64,000 nucleotides of DNA from Rhodospirillaceae bacterium (GCA_011523655.1 WTGH01000070.1:1-64000); one strand, 5' to 3'; shown: positions 36,184 through 45,642, numbered from the stretch's first letter. The notes: generated by a model not told the origin, from the letters alone. Numbers and translations: made by a program.

Positions 36184-37008
36184 CTATTCGAACAGCGTCT
36201 GGCGGACCGGGATCGTTTCGACGGTATCGGCGCCTGTCGCGGCGGCGACCTGGGCAGCCAGCCGGTTCAGCGTCTCGCGCTGGCCGATCACATAGTCCAG
36301 CCAGTCGCCGGCGAAGGCGCGGACCGCGGCCAGCATTGCGTTCGCCGCGGCGGCTGTGGCCCCGGCGGCCGGCACGAGCGCAGCCTGCGCCGGGCCGCCG
36401 CCCTCGCCGTGGGCACCTTGCGCCGCGGCGGCAACCCGGCGCGCCGCGATCCGGTTCCGCTCGATCCGGAGGATCAGCGCGTTGAGCTTGACGAGATCGC
36501 CGCCGATTGCATCCAGCGCGTCGCGCGCCGCCGTCATGCGCGCCCGGTGGCGGGCATCGTCCGCCGGCAGTGGGTCGCCGGCCTGGAGCCCGAACGCACC
36601 GGCCGCCGCCAGATAGTCCCGGGCATAAAGGGCGAGCGAGCGTTTGCGCAGGGCGAATTCCTCGTCCCGGTCGGCGAGCGCCCGCTCCACCCGGCGATGG
36701 GCGTCCGCGACGGCGGCACCGCGGCCGGTTTCCGCGACCCGCGCCGAGGCGGTCGGCCCCGCATCGCTTCCGGCCGCCGGGCGGAACCGGAGGTCCGGCG
36801 CCTTCGGCGGCGGCCGGCCCAGGGGCGGCGCGCCGGTGATTTCGACAAACGGCGTGCGCGTGCCCGGCGTCTCGCCGGCGAAGGTGAGGAACAGCGTGCG
36901 CTCGCCCCCGGTGCAGCCGGCCAGCGCCGCACCGGAGAGGATAAGCGCGGGCAGCGCAATATGGCTGGCAGCGCGTTTCACAGCGTCGGTTCCGGCCCGG
37001 TTCGACAT
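36184..37008 (-). CDS. Lipoprotein with helical mature domain
   Basis: A 274-residue protein. After MSNRAGTDAVKRAASHIA comes a hydrophobic segment ending in lipobox LAGC (ALPALILSGAALAGCTGG). The mature part starts with a Pro-rich stretch and continues as long Ala/Arg-rich helices, suggesting a coiled-coil bundle. No family is recognised. The ATG at 37008 gives a proper lipoprotein signal; further in-frame upstream sequence is probably non-coding. Confidence 0.7.
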   Translation of the reverse strand: MSNRAGTDAVKRAASHIALPALILSGAALAGCTGGERTLFLTFAGETPGTRTPFVEITGAPPLGRPPPKAPDLRFRPAAGSDAGPTASARVAETGRGAAVADAHRRVERALADRDEEFALRKRSLALYARDYLAAAGAFGLQAGDPLPADDARHRARMTAARDALDAIGGDLVKLNALILRIERNRIAARRVAAAAQGAHGEGGGPAQAALVPAAGATAAAANAMLAAVRAFAGDWLDYVIGQRETLNRLAAQVAAATGADTVETIPVRQTLFE

Positions 37009-37276
37009 GGCGGCAGCTTGCCCGCAATCGGCCGGACGGGCCAGCCCGATTTCGCCCGCGCCGGGACCGGGGCGCCGGGACCGGGCCGGCGGGCCGGAAC
37101 GGCGCAACGGCGGCCGCAATGTCGCGCCCCTTTCCAAGGCGTCGGCCAATGCTTACAAACCATGGGCTGACCGGACAGCGCGACCGGCCGATTTGGCCGG
37201 GGCGGCCGGGGCGCCTGCCCCGCCGCCAGTGCACCGAAGCCGGTCGACCCGCGCGGCGCCGAGGCCCGCGCCGGCA

Positions 37277-37353
37277 GCGCCCGTAGCTCAACTGGATAGA
37301 GCACCTGACTACGGATCAGGAGGTTGGGAGTTCGAATCTTCCCGGGCGCGCCA
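37277..37353 (+). tRNA. tRNA-Arg(ACG)
   Basis: A complete cloverleaf: acceptor GCGCCCG pairing with CGGGCGC, D-arm with AGCTCAACTGGATAGAGC, anticodon stem CCTGA/TCAGG around CTACGGA (anticodon ACG), T-arm with GGTTCGAATC-type loop (GTTCGAA), discriminator G and an encoded CCA (37351-37353). This tRNA is a frequent integration site; an accessory region follows on its 3' side. Confidence 0.96.
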
Positions 37354-37423
37354 ATTAAACCAATGTCTGGTGAAGATCGAAAAATGGTCGGCTATTTCCG
37401 ATTCGACGATAGATCAATGACTT

Positions 37424-37446
37424 GGCGGTTAAAGGTTCGAACCGCC
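37424..37446. other. Hairpin downstream of tRNA-Arg
   Basis: A 7-bp stem (GGCGGTT with AACCGCC) and a 9-base loop that contains GGTTCG. It lies 70 bases after the tRNA 3' end. There is no T-run after it; it may be a weak terminator or a trace of integrated DNA. Confidence 0.35.
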
Positions 37447-37570
37447 TGAAGCGAACCTCATGTTGTATGCGGCTATTATTCGTCGCGCCTCCATGACCGC
37501 CCAGATCAAAAGCGATTTCGAAGACTTGGCACAACGTTCGGCGACCGCGCCGAACAGAATTCGTCGTCCG

Positions 37571-38461
37571 TCACCCCGCCAGCGCCCGCCGGCGACGCTG
37601 CGAAACGTGCCAGTATGCGACCACGCTTTCGAGATACTGCATGAGCAGAAACATGCCAAAGCCGACCGCGCTGATGTAGAGCACACCCGCAAAGACGACA
37701 TCGGTTTCGCGGCCCGCACTCGCCTTCAGCATGGCACGCCCGAGTCCCTGGTCGGCGCCGATGAACTCGGAGAGAACGGCGCCGGTGACAGAAAAGGTGG
37801 CGGCGAGTTTCAACCCGGCAAACATCTGAGGGAGGGCGTTCGGGAAGCGAATCAAAAGCAACGTGCGCATCGATCCCGCACCTGTCGAGCGGGCAAAATG
37901 CAGGGCTTCGACGGACGTTGAACGCAACCCGAGGACTGTGTCGATCACGACCGGGAAGAAGGAAAGCAGGAATGCGATGAGGATTTTCGAGGTCATTCCG
38001 AATCCGAACAGGACCAGGAATACCGGGGCAAATACGATTTTAGGAATTACCTGGGAAATGACCAGGATCGGATAGATGCACTTACCGATCGTGCGCACCG
38101 ACACGATCAGGAATGCCAGCGAAATCCCGACGATGACGCTCAACAGGAACCCGGCCACGATTTCCTGAAACGTTACCCAGGTCTCGGCAAGCAGGTAGCC
38201 GCTCTCTTCGACCGCCGTCCGAAGCACCTCGGTCAGCGGGGGGAGCACGTAGTGCGGGACGTCTCCGAGACGCACACTCGCCTCCCAAACCGCGAGACCC
38301 AAGACGATTCCGGCGACGGAGTAGGGAAACCGGCCCGATCGGCGGCTTCCGATCGGCAGGCGCAACAAATTCCTGCCCTGCTTTCGAAGACCGGCAACCG
38401 GCCTCTTCCCGCCATGTTCAGGAGGGGTGTTTCCGGCGCCGGGTCTGATCCTGTCCGACAT
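37571..38461 (-). CDS. ABC transporter permease (SsuC/TauC type), second of two
   Basis: A 296-residue inner-membrane permease with six hydrophobic segments. The EAA-type loop reads ALHFARSTGAGSMRTLLLIRFPNALPQMFAGLKLA. It is closely related in layout to the permease at 38466, from which it is 4 bases away; the two probably form a heterodimer, while most relatives use a single permease. Last gene of the importer operon. Confidence 0.88.
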   Translation of the reverse strand: MSDRIRPGAGNTPPEHGGKRPVAGLRKQGRNLLRLPIGSRRSGRFPYSVAGIVLGLAVWEASVRLGDVPHYVLPPLTEVLRTAVEESGYLLAETWVTFQEIVAGFLLSVIVGISLAFLIVSVRTIGKCIYPILVISQVIPKIVFAPVFLVLFGFGMTSKILIAFLLSFFPVVIDTVLGLRSTSVEALHFARSTGAGSMRTLLLIRFPNALPQMFAGLKLAATFSVTGAVLSEFIGADQGLGRAMLKASAGRETDVVFAGVLYISAVGFGMFLLMQYLESVVAYWHVSQRRRRALAG

Positions 38462-38465
38462 CCGA

Positions 38466-39311
38466 CTACGTCAAATGGGTTTCTTCGAGTCGTCTTGAAA
38501 CGTGCCAGCGAATGGCCCGCTTTTCGATAAACTCGATGAGAAAGTAGACACCGACCCCTAACGCCGCGAGCCAGATGATCGCGGCAAGCATGATGACGGT
38601 TTCGAGACGAGTTTGAGCCACGATGATCAGGCGGCCGAGGCCGCTGTGGGCGCCGATGAATTCCGCGACTACGGCGCCGATGACCGAGAAGGCCGCCGCC
38701 AGCTTGACGCCTCCGAAAATACTGGGCAGCGCATGGGGAAGCCGGATTTTGAAAAATATGGCGACGGTGCCGGCGCCCATAGACCGGGCAAGATAGAGCC
38801 TCTCTTCTTCGATCATGCGCAGGCCGGTCAACGTGTCGATCGTGACGACGAAGACTCCGAAAATCGCGACGATCAGGACTTTCGAGAGCAGCCCGTAGCC
38901 GAACCAGATCACGATCGCCGGCGCAAGCGCGATGATCGGGATCACCTGGGTTGCGACAAGGTACGGATAGACGGCGCGCTCGAACCGCATCGAGGTGTCT
39001 ATCAGCAAGGCGAGCCCGATGCCCACGACGACCGCGAGGGCGAAGCCGAGAGCCACTTCCTTCATGGTAACCGCGGCCTCGGGGGCGAGCGTAGACCACT
39101 CGGTAACCGCGGCAAGAAGCGCGTCGGACGGCGCCGCAAAGACGTACAGCGGAACGTCGCCCAGCCGGATCCAGAGTTCCCAGGCGATCAGCACGAGCAA
39201 AATCGTTAAGATGGGCCAAGCCAGATCCGCCAGCCGCTGGCGCCACCGCGCCGGTCGCCTCTGTCCCGAGGAAATCCGGCTCGGACCCGCAGCAGATCCG
39301 GCGCCCGTCAC
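38466..39311 (-). CDS. ABC transporter permease (SsuC/TauC type), first of two
   Basis: A 281-residue permease starting with GTG. After a basic N-terminus it has ADLAWPILTILLVLIAWELWIRLGDVP and the EAA-type loop RLYLARSMGAGTVAIFFKIRLPHALPSIFGGVKLA. It lies between the binding-protein gene (128 bases upstream) and the second permease. Confidence 0.88.
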   Translation of the reverse strand: MTGAGSAAGPSRISSGQRRPARWRQRLADLAWPILTILLVLIAWELWIRLGDVPLYVFAAPSDALLAAVTEWSTLAPEAAVTMKEVALGFALAVVVGIGLALLIDTSMRFERAVYPYLVATQVIPIIALAPAIVIWFGYGLLSKVLIVAIFGVFVVTIDTLTGLRMIEEERLYLARSMGAGTVAIFFKIRLPHALPSIFGGVKLAAAFSVIGAVVAEFIGAHSGLGRLIIVAQTRLETVIMLAAIIWLAALGVGVYFLIEFIEKRAIRWHVSRRLEETHLT

Positions 39312-39439
39312 CGTTCCGGCCTGAATCTGTTCAGGGCCTGTCGCCCGGTGTCAGCGCGCAGACGCGACGAGCGCGGGGCCGACCCTCGGCCCCTCGCCGC
39401 GCCTGCCGGACTCTTTCCAGCTTTGACGCCAGCTACGCA

Positions 39440-40474
39440 TCAGTTGCCGCTGATGTATTTGTTCGTGAACACATCCTTGGCAGCGGGCGCATTTTTCAAT
39501 CCCGCATACTTCGTCAGGACGGCGATCGCATTCTTCCAATCGTCGTGCGACATCCATCCGAGCGCCTTGCCCTTGGCGTTCGGGGTGCGTGTTACGAATG
39601 CCGAAAGCGCTGCGACGTTTGCCGCCTCGTCGTAGTAGTATTTCTTCACCTGTTTCGCGATGATGCCGTAAAGCTCTTTCGGATTCGCGAATGCATAGTC
39701 GAAGCCCCGCATCGTCGCCTGGACGAATTTCCGGGCCGCCGAACCGCTCTCGCTCAGGGTTTTCTTTCTGGCAACGATGCCCCACCCCAGCGACGGCACC
39801 TTGTGGTCCCGGTAGTTGATGAAGCGGACGGGCCCGGAGCCGGTATATCCGGACGGCCACCAATCGTTGGAGACCACGGCGTCGAACTTGCCCTCGAGAA
39901 AGCCGGGAATAACCGCCTGCGTCGGAAGGGTTACGATCTTGATCTTGCCGCAGTCGATATTGTTGACCTCGCATACGGCGCGGAGAAGCCCGATGCCTGC
40001 CGACCCGGGCGAATCCGCGTAGGATTTCCCGACAAGATCCTTCGGCGAGCGAATGTCGGAATCCTTCCGGACCGCGAATCCAAGGCCCGAATCCTGGATT
40101 GGCATCGCTACCATCATGAGGTCGGCACCCTTGCTGTTCGCTCGCAGCAGGGCATCCCCGGTTACGAAACCGAAGGTTTCCCTGCCGGCAGCGACGAGCT
40201 GCGCGGTGGAATCCGAGCCCTGGCCCTCCTTCACGTCGACGTTCAGGCCCTGGGCGGCGTACCAGCCTTTCGCCTTTGCAACCCAAAATCCGGCCTGCTC
40301 GGGCCCGGCGTAGTAGTCGAGGCGGACCGAGACCTTATTCTCGGATTGCGCCGGTGCCGCGGTAAGCGTGCCGAGAACGGCCGCACCGCCAATCGCGAGA
40401 GCGACGCCTGCTGCGGCTGTCAACATCGAGCGACGATGACGACAGACTGTCTTTGATCCAAGTTGCGTTCTCAT
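39440..40474 (-). CDS. NMT1/THI5-type ABC substrate-binding protein
   Basis: A 344-residue periplasmic binding protein: a long signal region (residues 1-45, RRSMLTAAAGVALAIGGAAVLGTLTAAPAQS), then VRLDYYAGPEQAGFWVAKAKGWYAAQGLNVDVKEGQGS, typical for the family that binds pyrimidines, sulfonates, riboflavin and similar small molecules. GGAGG lies 8 bases before the ATG. Because the flavin-dependent oxygenase gene precedes it, the ligand may be its substrate or a cofactor precursor. Confidence 0.88.
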   Translation of the reverse strand: MRTQLGSKTVCRHRRSMLTAAAGVALAIGGAAVLGTLTAAPAQSENKVSVRLDYYAGPEQAGFWVAKAKGWYAAQGLNVDVKEGQGSDSTAQLVAAGRETFGFVTGDALLRANSKGADLMMVAMPIQDSGLGFAVRKDSDIRSPKDLVGKSYADSPGSAGIGLLRAVCEVNNIDCGKIKIVTLPTQAVIPGFLEGKFDAVVSNDWWPSGYTGSGPVRFINYRDHKVPSLGWGIVARKKTLSESGSAARKFVQATMRGFDYAFANPKELYGIIAKQVKKYYYDEAANVAALSAFVTRTPNAKGKALGWMSHDDWKNAIAVLTKYAGLKNAPAAKDVFTNKYISGN

Positions 40475-40622
40475 CTGCGTTTCCTCCAGTTTGGCTTTTG
40501 CATTTTTCCGTTCGTTTGTTTCATCTTTTTTGTCTCGTGTGCCGCCATGCGCGGCTCGCACCGAACTCCTCAGATCGACTGCGTTGTTTGCTGCCCCGCT
40601 CGGCCGAACACCTCCCTGAGCA

Positions 40623-41717
40623 TCAACGCCGCGCCGATGGCTCGATGCGGATGTCTTGTCCGTCACGCAATGCCGGGATCACCCGCTCGCCGATCAGCTC
40701 GATGGCCCGCATGTGCGCGCCGTGCTCGAGGCCATCGATGCAAAATATGACTTCGTCGGCGCCGAGCTCCTTCAGTCTCGTGCAGCGCTCAATGAAGAAT
40801 TCCGGGTCTCCGACCGTAACGAAAGGTCCTCTCTCATTCAGATACTCGACATCCTGCGTATGCTCCTCGATATCGCCGAGTTGCCCCATGTAGGCGTAAT
40901 CGGGACTCGCCGATGCCAGCTTCTTGTAAAAGCCGAGAACCAGTTCGACGGTCTCGATAGCGACCCGGCGGGCAGTGCCCATCGCCTTTTCCATGGTCTC
41001 GGCGCAGTGCGCCCGATTTACGTAAACCCCGAGACTGTCGAACACATATGCGCCGATCGGATCCGCATCTTTCAGCGATTCCTTGTATGCCGGAATGGCT
41101 TCCTCCACGAAGTCCCATCCCCGGACGAGGCTGCCTCCGCTCATGACGCCGAGCCCCTTCCGGCCTGCCACCCGGTGACCCTCCAGCCCGGTCGAGCAGT
41201 ACACCATGGGCGGATGCGGATCCTGCACGGGCCGCGGAACGAGACTGCGGGACGGGATGTTCCAGAACTTGCCTCGATGCTCGAACGGATCGCTGCTCAG
41301 GGCCTTCGCGATGATTTCGAGGGCCTCGTCGGATTGGGCCCGCGTTTCCTTCGGCGAGATCTCGAACCCCTCGATCACGTCCCGATTGTTCGACCGCACC
41401 GCGCCGAGTTCGGCGCGCCCGTCCGACAAGACATCCAGGGTGGCCAGCTGCTCGGCCACCCTGATCGGATGATTGAAACTCAGCACGACGACGCCGCCGG
41501 CGCGGAGCTTCATCCGGTTCGTTCGGGTCGCAACCGCCGAGAGGAAGACCTCCGGCGACGAGATTCCGTAGTGTCGGCTGAAGTGCGATTCCGACAGAAG
41601 ATAGATGTCGAAGCCTACCTCCTCGGCGCGCACGGCTTCGGCGATCATTTCCTTGTATCGCTGATGATACCGTTGGGGAGTCGTCGGACTGCACTCGTGG
41701 AACAGGCCGAAGCGCAT
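40623..41717 (-). CDS. LLM-class flavin-dependent monooxygenase
   Basis: A 364-residue luciferase-like TIM-barrel protein: MRFGLFHECSPTTPQRYHQRYKEMIAEAVRAEEVGFDIYLLSESHF at the N-terminus and GRAELGAVRSNNRDVIEGFEIS in the flavin region. It should use reduced flavin and oxygen to attack a sulfonate, amine, ketone or ring compound. It follows the esterase gene by 14 bases and precedes the ABC genes in the same direction. Confidence 0.88.
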   Translation of the reverse strand: MRFGLFHECSPTTPQRYHQRYKEMIAEAVRAEEVGFDIYLLSESHFSRHYGISSPEVFLSAVATRTNRMKLRAGGVVVLSFNHPIRVAEQLATLDVLSDGRAELGAVRSNNRDVIEGFEISPKETRAQSDEALEIIAKALSSDPFEHRGKFWNIPSRSLVPRPVQDPHPPMVYCSTGLEGHRVAGRKGLGVMSGGSLVRGWDFVEEAIPAYKESLKDADPIGAYVFDSLGVYVNRAHCAETMEKAMGTARRVAIETVELVLGFYKKLASASPDYAYMGQLGDIEEHTQDVEYLNERGPFVTVGDPEFFIERCTRLKELGADEVIFCIDGLEHGAHMRAIELIGERVIPALRDGQDIRIEPSARR

Positions 41718-41731
41718 CTCGAATCGCCTTG

Positions 41732-42793
41732 CTATTGCCCGGTGCGGCCGGGCCCGTCTCGCATCTGGTTGGGCGGAGCCTGGCTTCCGCCGGCGCGGCC
41801 TGCCCGATGTTCCAGCCACCGGCACATGCGTTGCACCTCGGCCTCCGCGGCCGGCAAGATGTGCGAAATATGGACGAATGCGTGACTCAGACCTTCGACC
41901 ACCGACAGGGTCGTCGGGACCCGCACCCTGGTCAGCGCGGCCGCCAGAGCGAGGGACTGGCCGACAAGAAGATCCTCATCCCCGCACGAAATGTATGTCG
42001 GCGGAAACCGCTCCAGGTGGGCGGCGCACACGGGACTGACGAGAGGATTGCGGTATTGGCTGAGATAATGGGGCCCGAGGTAGGCTGCGTTGAACATCCA
42101 CTCGATCATGCCATCCCAGGTTTCCGGCTCTTCCTCGCTCAGGAGATAGAGGTCGTAAATCCCGTAGATCAAAAGCGCGCCGGCGAAATCGATCGGCATG
42201 CCGGCAAATTCGCCCTCGTCGAGGCTGGAGAGCAATTCGTCCTTGAACGCGACAACGGTCGCCGCGGCAAGGTTGGCTCCGGCCGAGCTGCCCGCGATCA
42301 GGACGTTGCCAGGATCGCCGTTATACGCGCCGATGTATTCGGCTATCCAGCGACAGGCGTAGATCGAATCCTCGAGCGCGCAGGGGAAGGGATGCTCCGG
42401 CGCCAGGCTGTAGTCGAGATTGACGACGACATAGCCCGCCTCGGCCAGGCGCATGGCCGATTTCCGGAACTGTATGGCCGACCCCGCGGCCCAGCCCCCG
42501 CCGTGCATATACAATAACGGCGGAAACGGCCCCTCGCCCTTCGGAACGTAGATTTCCGCCGTCAACGGAATCCCGTCGCGCTCGCGGAGGACGACCCGCT
42601 CCTCGACCCGCGCCATCTTCGGGTACTCGGCCACGGGCCCCGCGTCGATCTTCATGGAGTCGCGGAACGCAATCACATCTTCGATAGACGCGAAACCCGG
42701 CGGCTCTACGGGCCTTCCGGCCGCTGCCGACATCCATTCCCGAACCCAGTCCGATCTGAACGAGCCGGTTGGCGATCGAGGGGAAAAAGCCAT
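41732..42793 (-). CDS. Alpha/beta hydrolase, HSL-type esterase
   Basis: A 353-residue hydrolase of the hormone-sensitive-lipase group. The oxyanion motif HGGGW, nucleophile in GSSAG, Asp in SCGDEDLLVG and His in GLSHAFVHI are all in place. It is first in the operon with the flavin oxygenase and the NMT1-type importer and divergent from the importer ATPase. It may cleave an ester before or after the oxygenase. Confidence 0.88.
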   Translation of the reverse strand: MAFSPRSPTGSFRSDWVREWMSAAAGRPVEPPGFASIEDVIAFRDSMKIDAGPVAEYPKMARVEERVVLRERDGIPLTAEIYVPKGEGPFPPLLYMHGGGWAAGSAIQFRKSAMRLAEAGYVVVNLDYSLAPEHPFPCALEDSIYACRWIAEYIGAYNGDPGNVLIAGSSAGANLAAATVVAFKDELLSSLDEGEFAGMPIDFAGALLIYGIYDLYLLSEEEPETWDGMIEWMFNAAYLGPHYLSQYRNPLVSPVCAAHLERFPPTYISCGDEDLLVGQSLALAAALTRVRVPTTLSVVEGLSHAFVHISHILPAAEAEVQRMCRWLEHRAGRAGGSQAPPNQMRDGPGRTGQ

Positions 42794-43023
42794 TGCGAAA
42801 CCGCAGTTTTATGCAACGGAAACTGTCACACGACCGACGGCGGCTTGTAAAGGGTGCAGCTGCACGAAGAGCCTTCGCGAGACTGCCGCAAACGCTTCGG
42901 GCAACAGGCCGGCAGCAGAATTCCGGAGGGCAGCCCGGGCATCGCGTTGAGCGGTTTCGGGCAATTGTGTACACTCGCCGCCGCGGCGGACGGCACCGTA
43001 TCGCAGTCTCCACGAGGAAGAAC

Positions 43024-43854
43024 ATGAAGGTCTTTGGGTTGGCAAGCGTAAGGCCCACGGTGCCGGGTGCCGGGCGAACGGAGGGTGTCGGTGTCCCGGT
43101 GGTGCTCGATAACGTCTCGAAGCGTTACGAAACCCTCGGCGAGCCCGTGCAGGCGGTCGACGATGTCTCGCTGACATGCAACCCCGGCGAGTTCCTCGCC
43201 GTCCTCGGCCCGTCGGGCTGCGGCAAGAGCACGATCCTCCTGCTGGTCGCGGGACTGGTGCCGCTGACCGGCGGGACGATCTCCATCGGCGGGACCGTGG
43301 TCTCGAAGCCGTATACGAATCTCGGAATGGTCTTCCAAGAGGCGGTGCTGCTCGACTGGCGCAGGGTGATGAGCAACGTGCTGCTCCAGGTCGAGATGCG
43401 CGGCCTGAACAGGAAGGCGTACCGGTCCCGCGCCCAGCAACTGATCGACCTCGTGGGCCTGACCGGCTTCGAGGACAGCTACCCGTTCGAGCTCTCGGGC
43501 GGGATGCGCCAGCGCGTCTCCATCTGCCGCGCCCTTCTGCACGATCCGCCGCTCCTGCTCATGGACGAGCCGTTCGGCGCGCTGGATGCGCTCACCCGCG
43601 ACAAGTTGAACCTCGACCTGCAGCAAATCTGGCTGGCGTCCAGGAAAACTGTCTTTTTCGTCACGCACTCGATTGCCGAGGCGGTTTTCCTCGCCGATCG
43701 TGTCGTCGTCCTGTCTCCGCGTCCCTGCACGGTCGAGGAGATTCTCGACATCGACCTGCCCCGTCCGCGCGATCACTCTGTACGCGAGACTCCCGAGTTC
43801 GGCAGGTACGCGAGCGAAATCCGTCATATCTTCGCGTCGCTCGGTATTCTCTGA
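43024..43854 (+). CDS. ABC transporter ATP-binding protein (SsuB/TauB type)
   Basis: A 276-residue ATPase for the NMT1-type importer on the opposite strand. Walker A GPSGCGKST, Q-loop VFQEAVLLDWRRV, signature LSGGMRQRV, Walker B LLLMDEPFGALD and switch His in FVTHSIAEAVFLADRV. AGGAAG precedes the ATG. The importer is thus split into two divergent units sharing the 230-base region 42794-43023. Confidence 0.92.
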   Translation: MKVFGLASVRPTVPGAGRTEGVGVPVVLDNVSKRYETLGEPVQAVDDVSLTCNPGEFLAVLGPSGCGKSTILLLVAGLVPLTGGTISIGGTVVSKPYTNLGMVFQEAVLLDWRRVMSNVLLQVEMRGLNRKAYRSRAQQLIDLVGLTGFEDSYPFELSGGMRQRVSICRALLHDPPLLLMDEPFGALDALTRDKLNLDLQQIWLASRKTVFFVTHSIAEAVFLADRVVVLSPRPCTVEEILDIDLPRPRDHSVRETPEFGRYASEIRHIFASLGIL

Positions 43855-43937
43855 GTCGCGGTCCGGCCTGCGCGCGGGAGCCCGTTTCCGGAGCCGCCCG
43901 GCGGGACGCCCTCACGCGGCGGTGCAGTCCACCTCTT

Positions 43938-44007
43938 GATCGGCACCCGAGGTTGACCCGAGACGGGCACGGAAATTCAACGAGTTAGCGTGCTGATCGG
44001 CGCTCAA
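43938..44007. repeat. Inverted 70-bp repeat, left copy
   Basis: Matches the reverse complement of 48478-48547 at 60 of 70 bases by my count (for example GATCGGCACCCGA at one end and GATCGGCGCTCAA at the other). Weaker similarity continues about 16 bases further inward. The pair brackets the genes from 44038 to 48306. Confidence 0.75.
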
Positions 44008-44022
44008 ACTGTATACCGATCA

Positions 44023-44047
44023 ACACCTTCGACAAGCTCAGGGCAGG
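44023..44047. repeat. Short dispersed repeat at ligase stop codon
   Basis: Contains TTCGACAAGCTCAGG on the plus strand, whose complement includes CCTGCCCTGAGCTTGTCG and supplies the TGA stop of the acyl-CoA ligase. I recall the same string as a frequent interspersed repeat in many bacterial genomes; within this window only this copy was noticed. Confidence 0.5.
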
Positions 44048-45618
44048 CTGCTACGCGGCTGGACGGCACCGGGGTAGAGCGCGGCGCGGATTTCCCGCTT
44101 GAGTATCTTGCCGTAGCCGCTCTTCGGCAGCGCATCGACGAAATGGATGTCGGCGGGAAGCTTGAACGCGGCGACGGACTCGGAGCACCAGCCGATCAGC
44201 GCGGCGGCATCGGCCTGCGCGCCGTCGCGGAGCACGACGGCCGCGGCGACCGCCTCGCCCCACTCCGCGTCCGGGACGCCGAAGACCGCCGCTTCGGCGA
44301 CGTCCCGGTGGCGATGCAGCACTTCCTCGATCTCACGCGGATAGATGTTGGTCCCGCCCTTGATCACCATGTCCTTGATCCGGTCGGTGATATACAGATA
44401 TCCGTCCTCGTCCTTCCACCCGACGTCGCCGGTATGAAGCCAGCCGCCGCGCAGGGCCTCTTCGCTTGCCTCCGGCGCGTTCCAGTAGCGCTGCATGACG
44501 ACATCGCCGCGAACGACGATCTCGCCGGGCGAGCCCGGCCCGACGGGCGTATCGTCCGGACCGAAGACATCGACCTCGGCGCCGTAACATTCGCGCCCGA
44601 CGGACGTCAGGCGCCGCGATGACGTCTCGACGGCCGCCCGATGCTCCGGCTTCGACAGGAAGGTGCAGGCCAGCGGCGCTTCGCCCTGGGCGTAGACGTT
44701 GACGAATATCGGCCCGAAACGATCGAGCGCCCGGCGCAGCGGCTCCAGATGCAACGGCGCGCCGCCATATTGCACCGTCTTCAGGCTGGAAATGTCGTGG
44801 CGGACCGGCCAGGGACCGTCGAGCAGCCGGTGGATCATCGTGGGCACCAGCGAGGCCTTGGTCACCCGGTGGCGCTCGACCATCCGGTAGAAGTCTTCGG
44901 GCTCGAAGCGCGTGAATTCCGGGAATACATGGGCGCCGGCGCCGGCAGTCTGGTGAAAGACCAGGAGCCCGGCGGCATGGCTCATCGGCGTGACGTGGGC
45001 CAGCCGTTCGTCGACGCCGCTGGGCCAGATATCGATGAGCTGGGCCTCGACCATGGCGCCGAGCGAGCGATGGGTGTGCACGGCGCCTTTGGGGCGCCCG
45101 GTGGTGCCGGATGTGTAGAATATCCACGCCACGGTATTCCGGCCGACCGGAACGTCGGGGACCGGCGCTGCTCCGGCCACAAGGTCCTCGTAATCCTCGA
45201 TCCCCGGATCGACCGGACGGGCGCCTCCGACCACGATGAAATGGTCCAGCGCCGGCATCCGGTCCCGCACATCGAGCAACCCCGCCGCCCGCGCGGCGCT
45301 GCACAGGACGGCCCGCGCGCCGCAGTCGCCAAGCATGTAGGCGTGCTCGGCCGGATGCAGACGGCTGTTGACCGGGACGATCGCGAGCCCCGCGCGCAGC
45401 GGCCCCAGGAGGCATTCGATCGCCCGCGGTTCGATATCCATGACGATGCCGACCCGGTCGCCCTCGGCGAGGCCGAGCCGCCGCAATCCGCCGGCCAGCC
45501 GCCCGACCCGGTCGTCCAGCCAGGCATAGCTGCGCTCGCGGTCGCCATGCAGGATTGCCGGCGCATCGGGATGGCGGCGCGCCGCCCGCGTCAGGTGTCC
45601 GGCCAGGTTCAGGGGCAT
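44038..45618 (-). CDS. AMP-dependent acyl-CoA synthetase
   Basis: A 526-residue acyl/aryl-CoA ligase. Motifs are WIFYTSGTTGRPKGAVHTH (P-loop), YAQGEA-type A5 region, GWLHTGDVGWKDEDGYLYITDRIKDMVIKGGTNIYPREIEEVL and PKSGYGKILKREIR with the catalytic Lys. The final residues (RSSLP) and the stop codon lie in a short dispersed repeat, so the natural C-terminus may have been altered. The ECHDC3-like gene ends 24 bases upstream. Confidence 0.9.
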   Translation of the reverse strand: MPLNLAGHLTRAARRHPDAPAILHGDRERSYAWLDDRVGRLAGGLRRLGLAEGDRVGIVMDIEPRAIECLLGPLRAGLAIVPVNSRLHPAEHAYMLGDCGARAVLCSAARAAGLLDVRDRMPALDHFIVVGGARPVDPGIEDYEDLVAGAAPVPDVPVGRNTVAWIFYTSGTTGRPKGAVHTHRSLGAMVEAQLIDIWPSGVDERLAHVTPMSHAAGLLVFHQTAGAGAHVFPEFTRFEPEDFYRMVERHRVTKASLVPTMIHRLLDGPWPVRHDISSLKTVQYGGAPLHLEPLRRALDRFGPIFVNVYAQGEAPLACTFLSKPEHRAAVETSSRRLTSVGRECYGAEVDVFGPDDTPVGPGSPGEIVVRGDVVMQRYWNAPEASEEALRGGWLHTGDVGWKDEDGYLYITDRIKDMVIKGGTNIYPREIEEVLHRHRDVAEAAVFGVPDAEWGEAVAAAVVLRDGAQADAAALIGWCSESVAAFKLPADIHFVDALPKSGYGKILKREIRAALYPGAVQPRSSLP

Positions 45619-45642
45619 GCAGGCGACCGGGAAACCGCCGGT

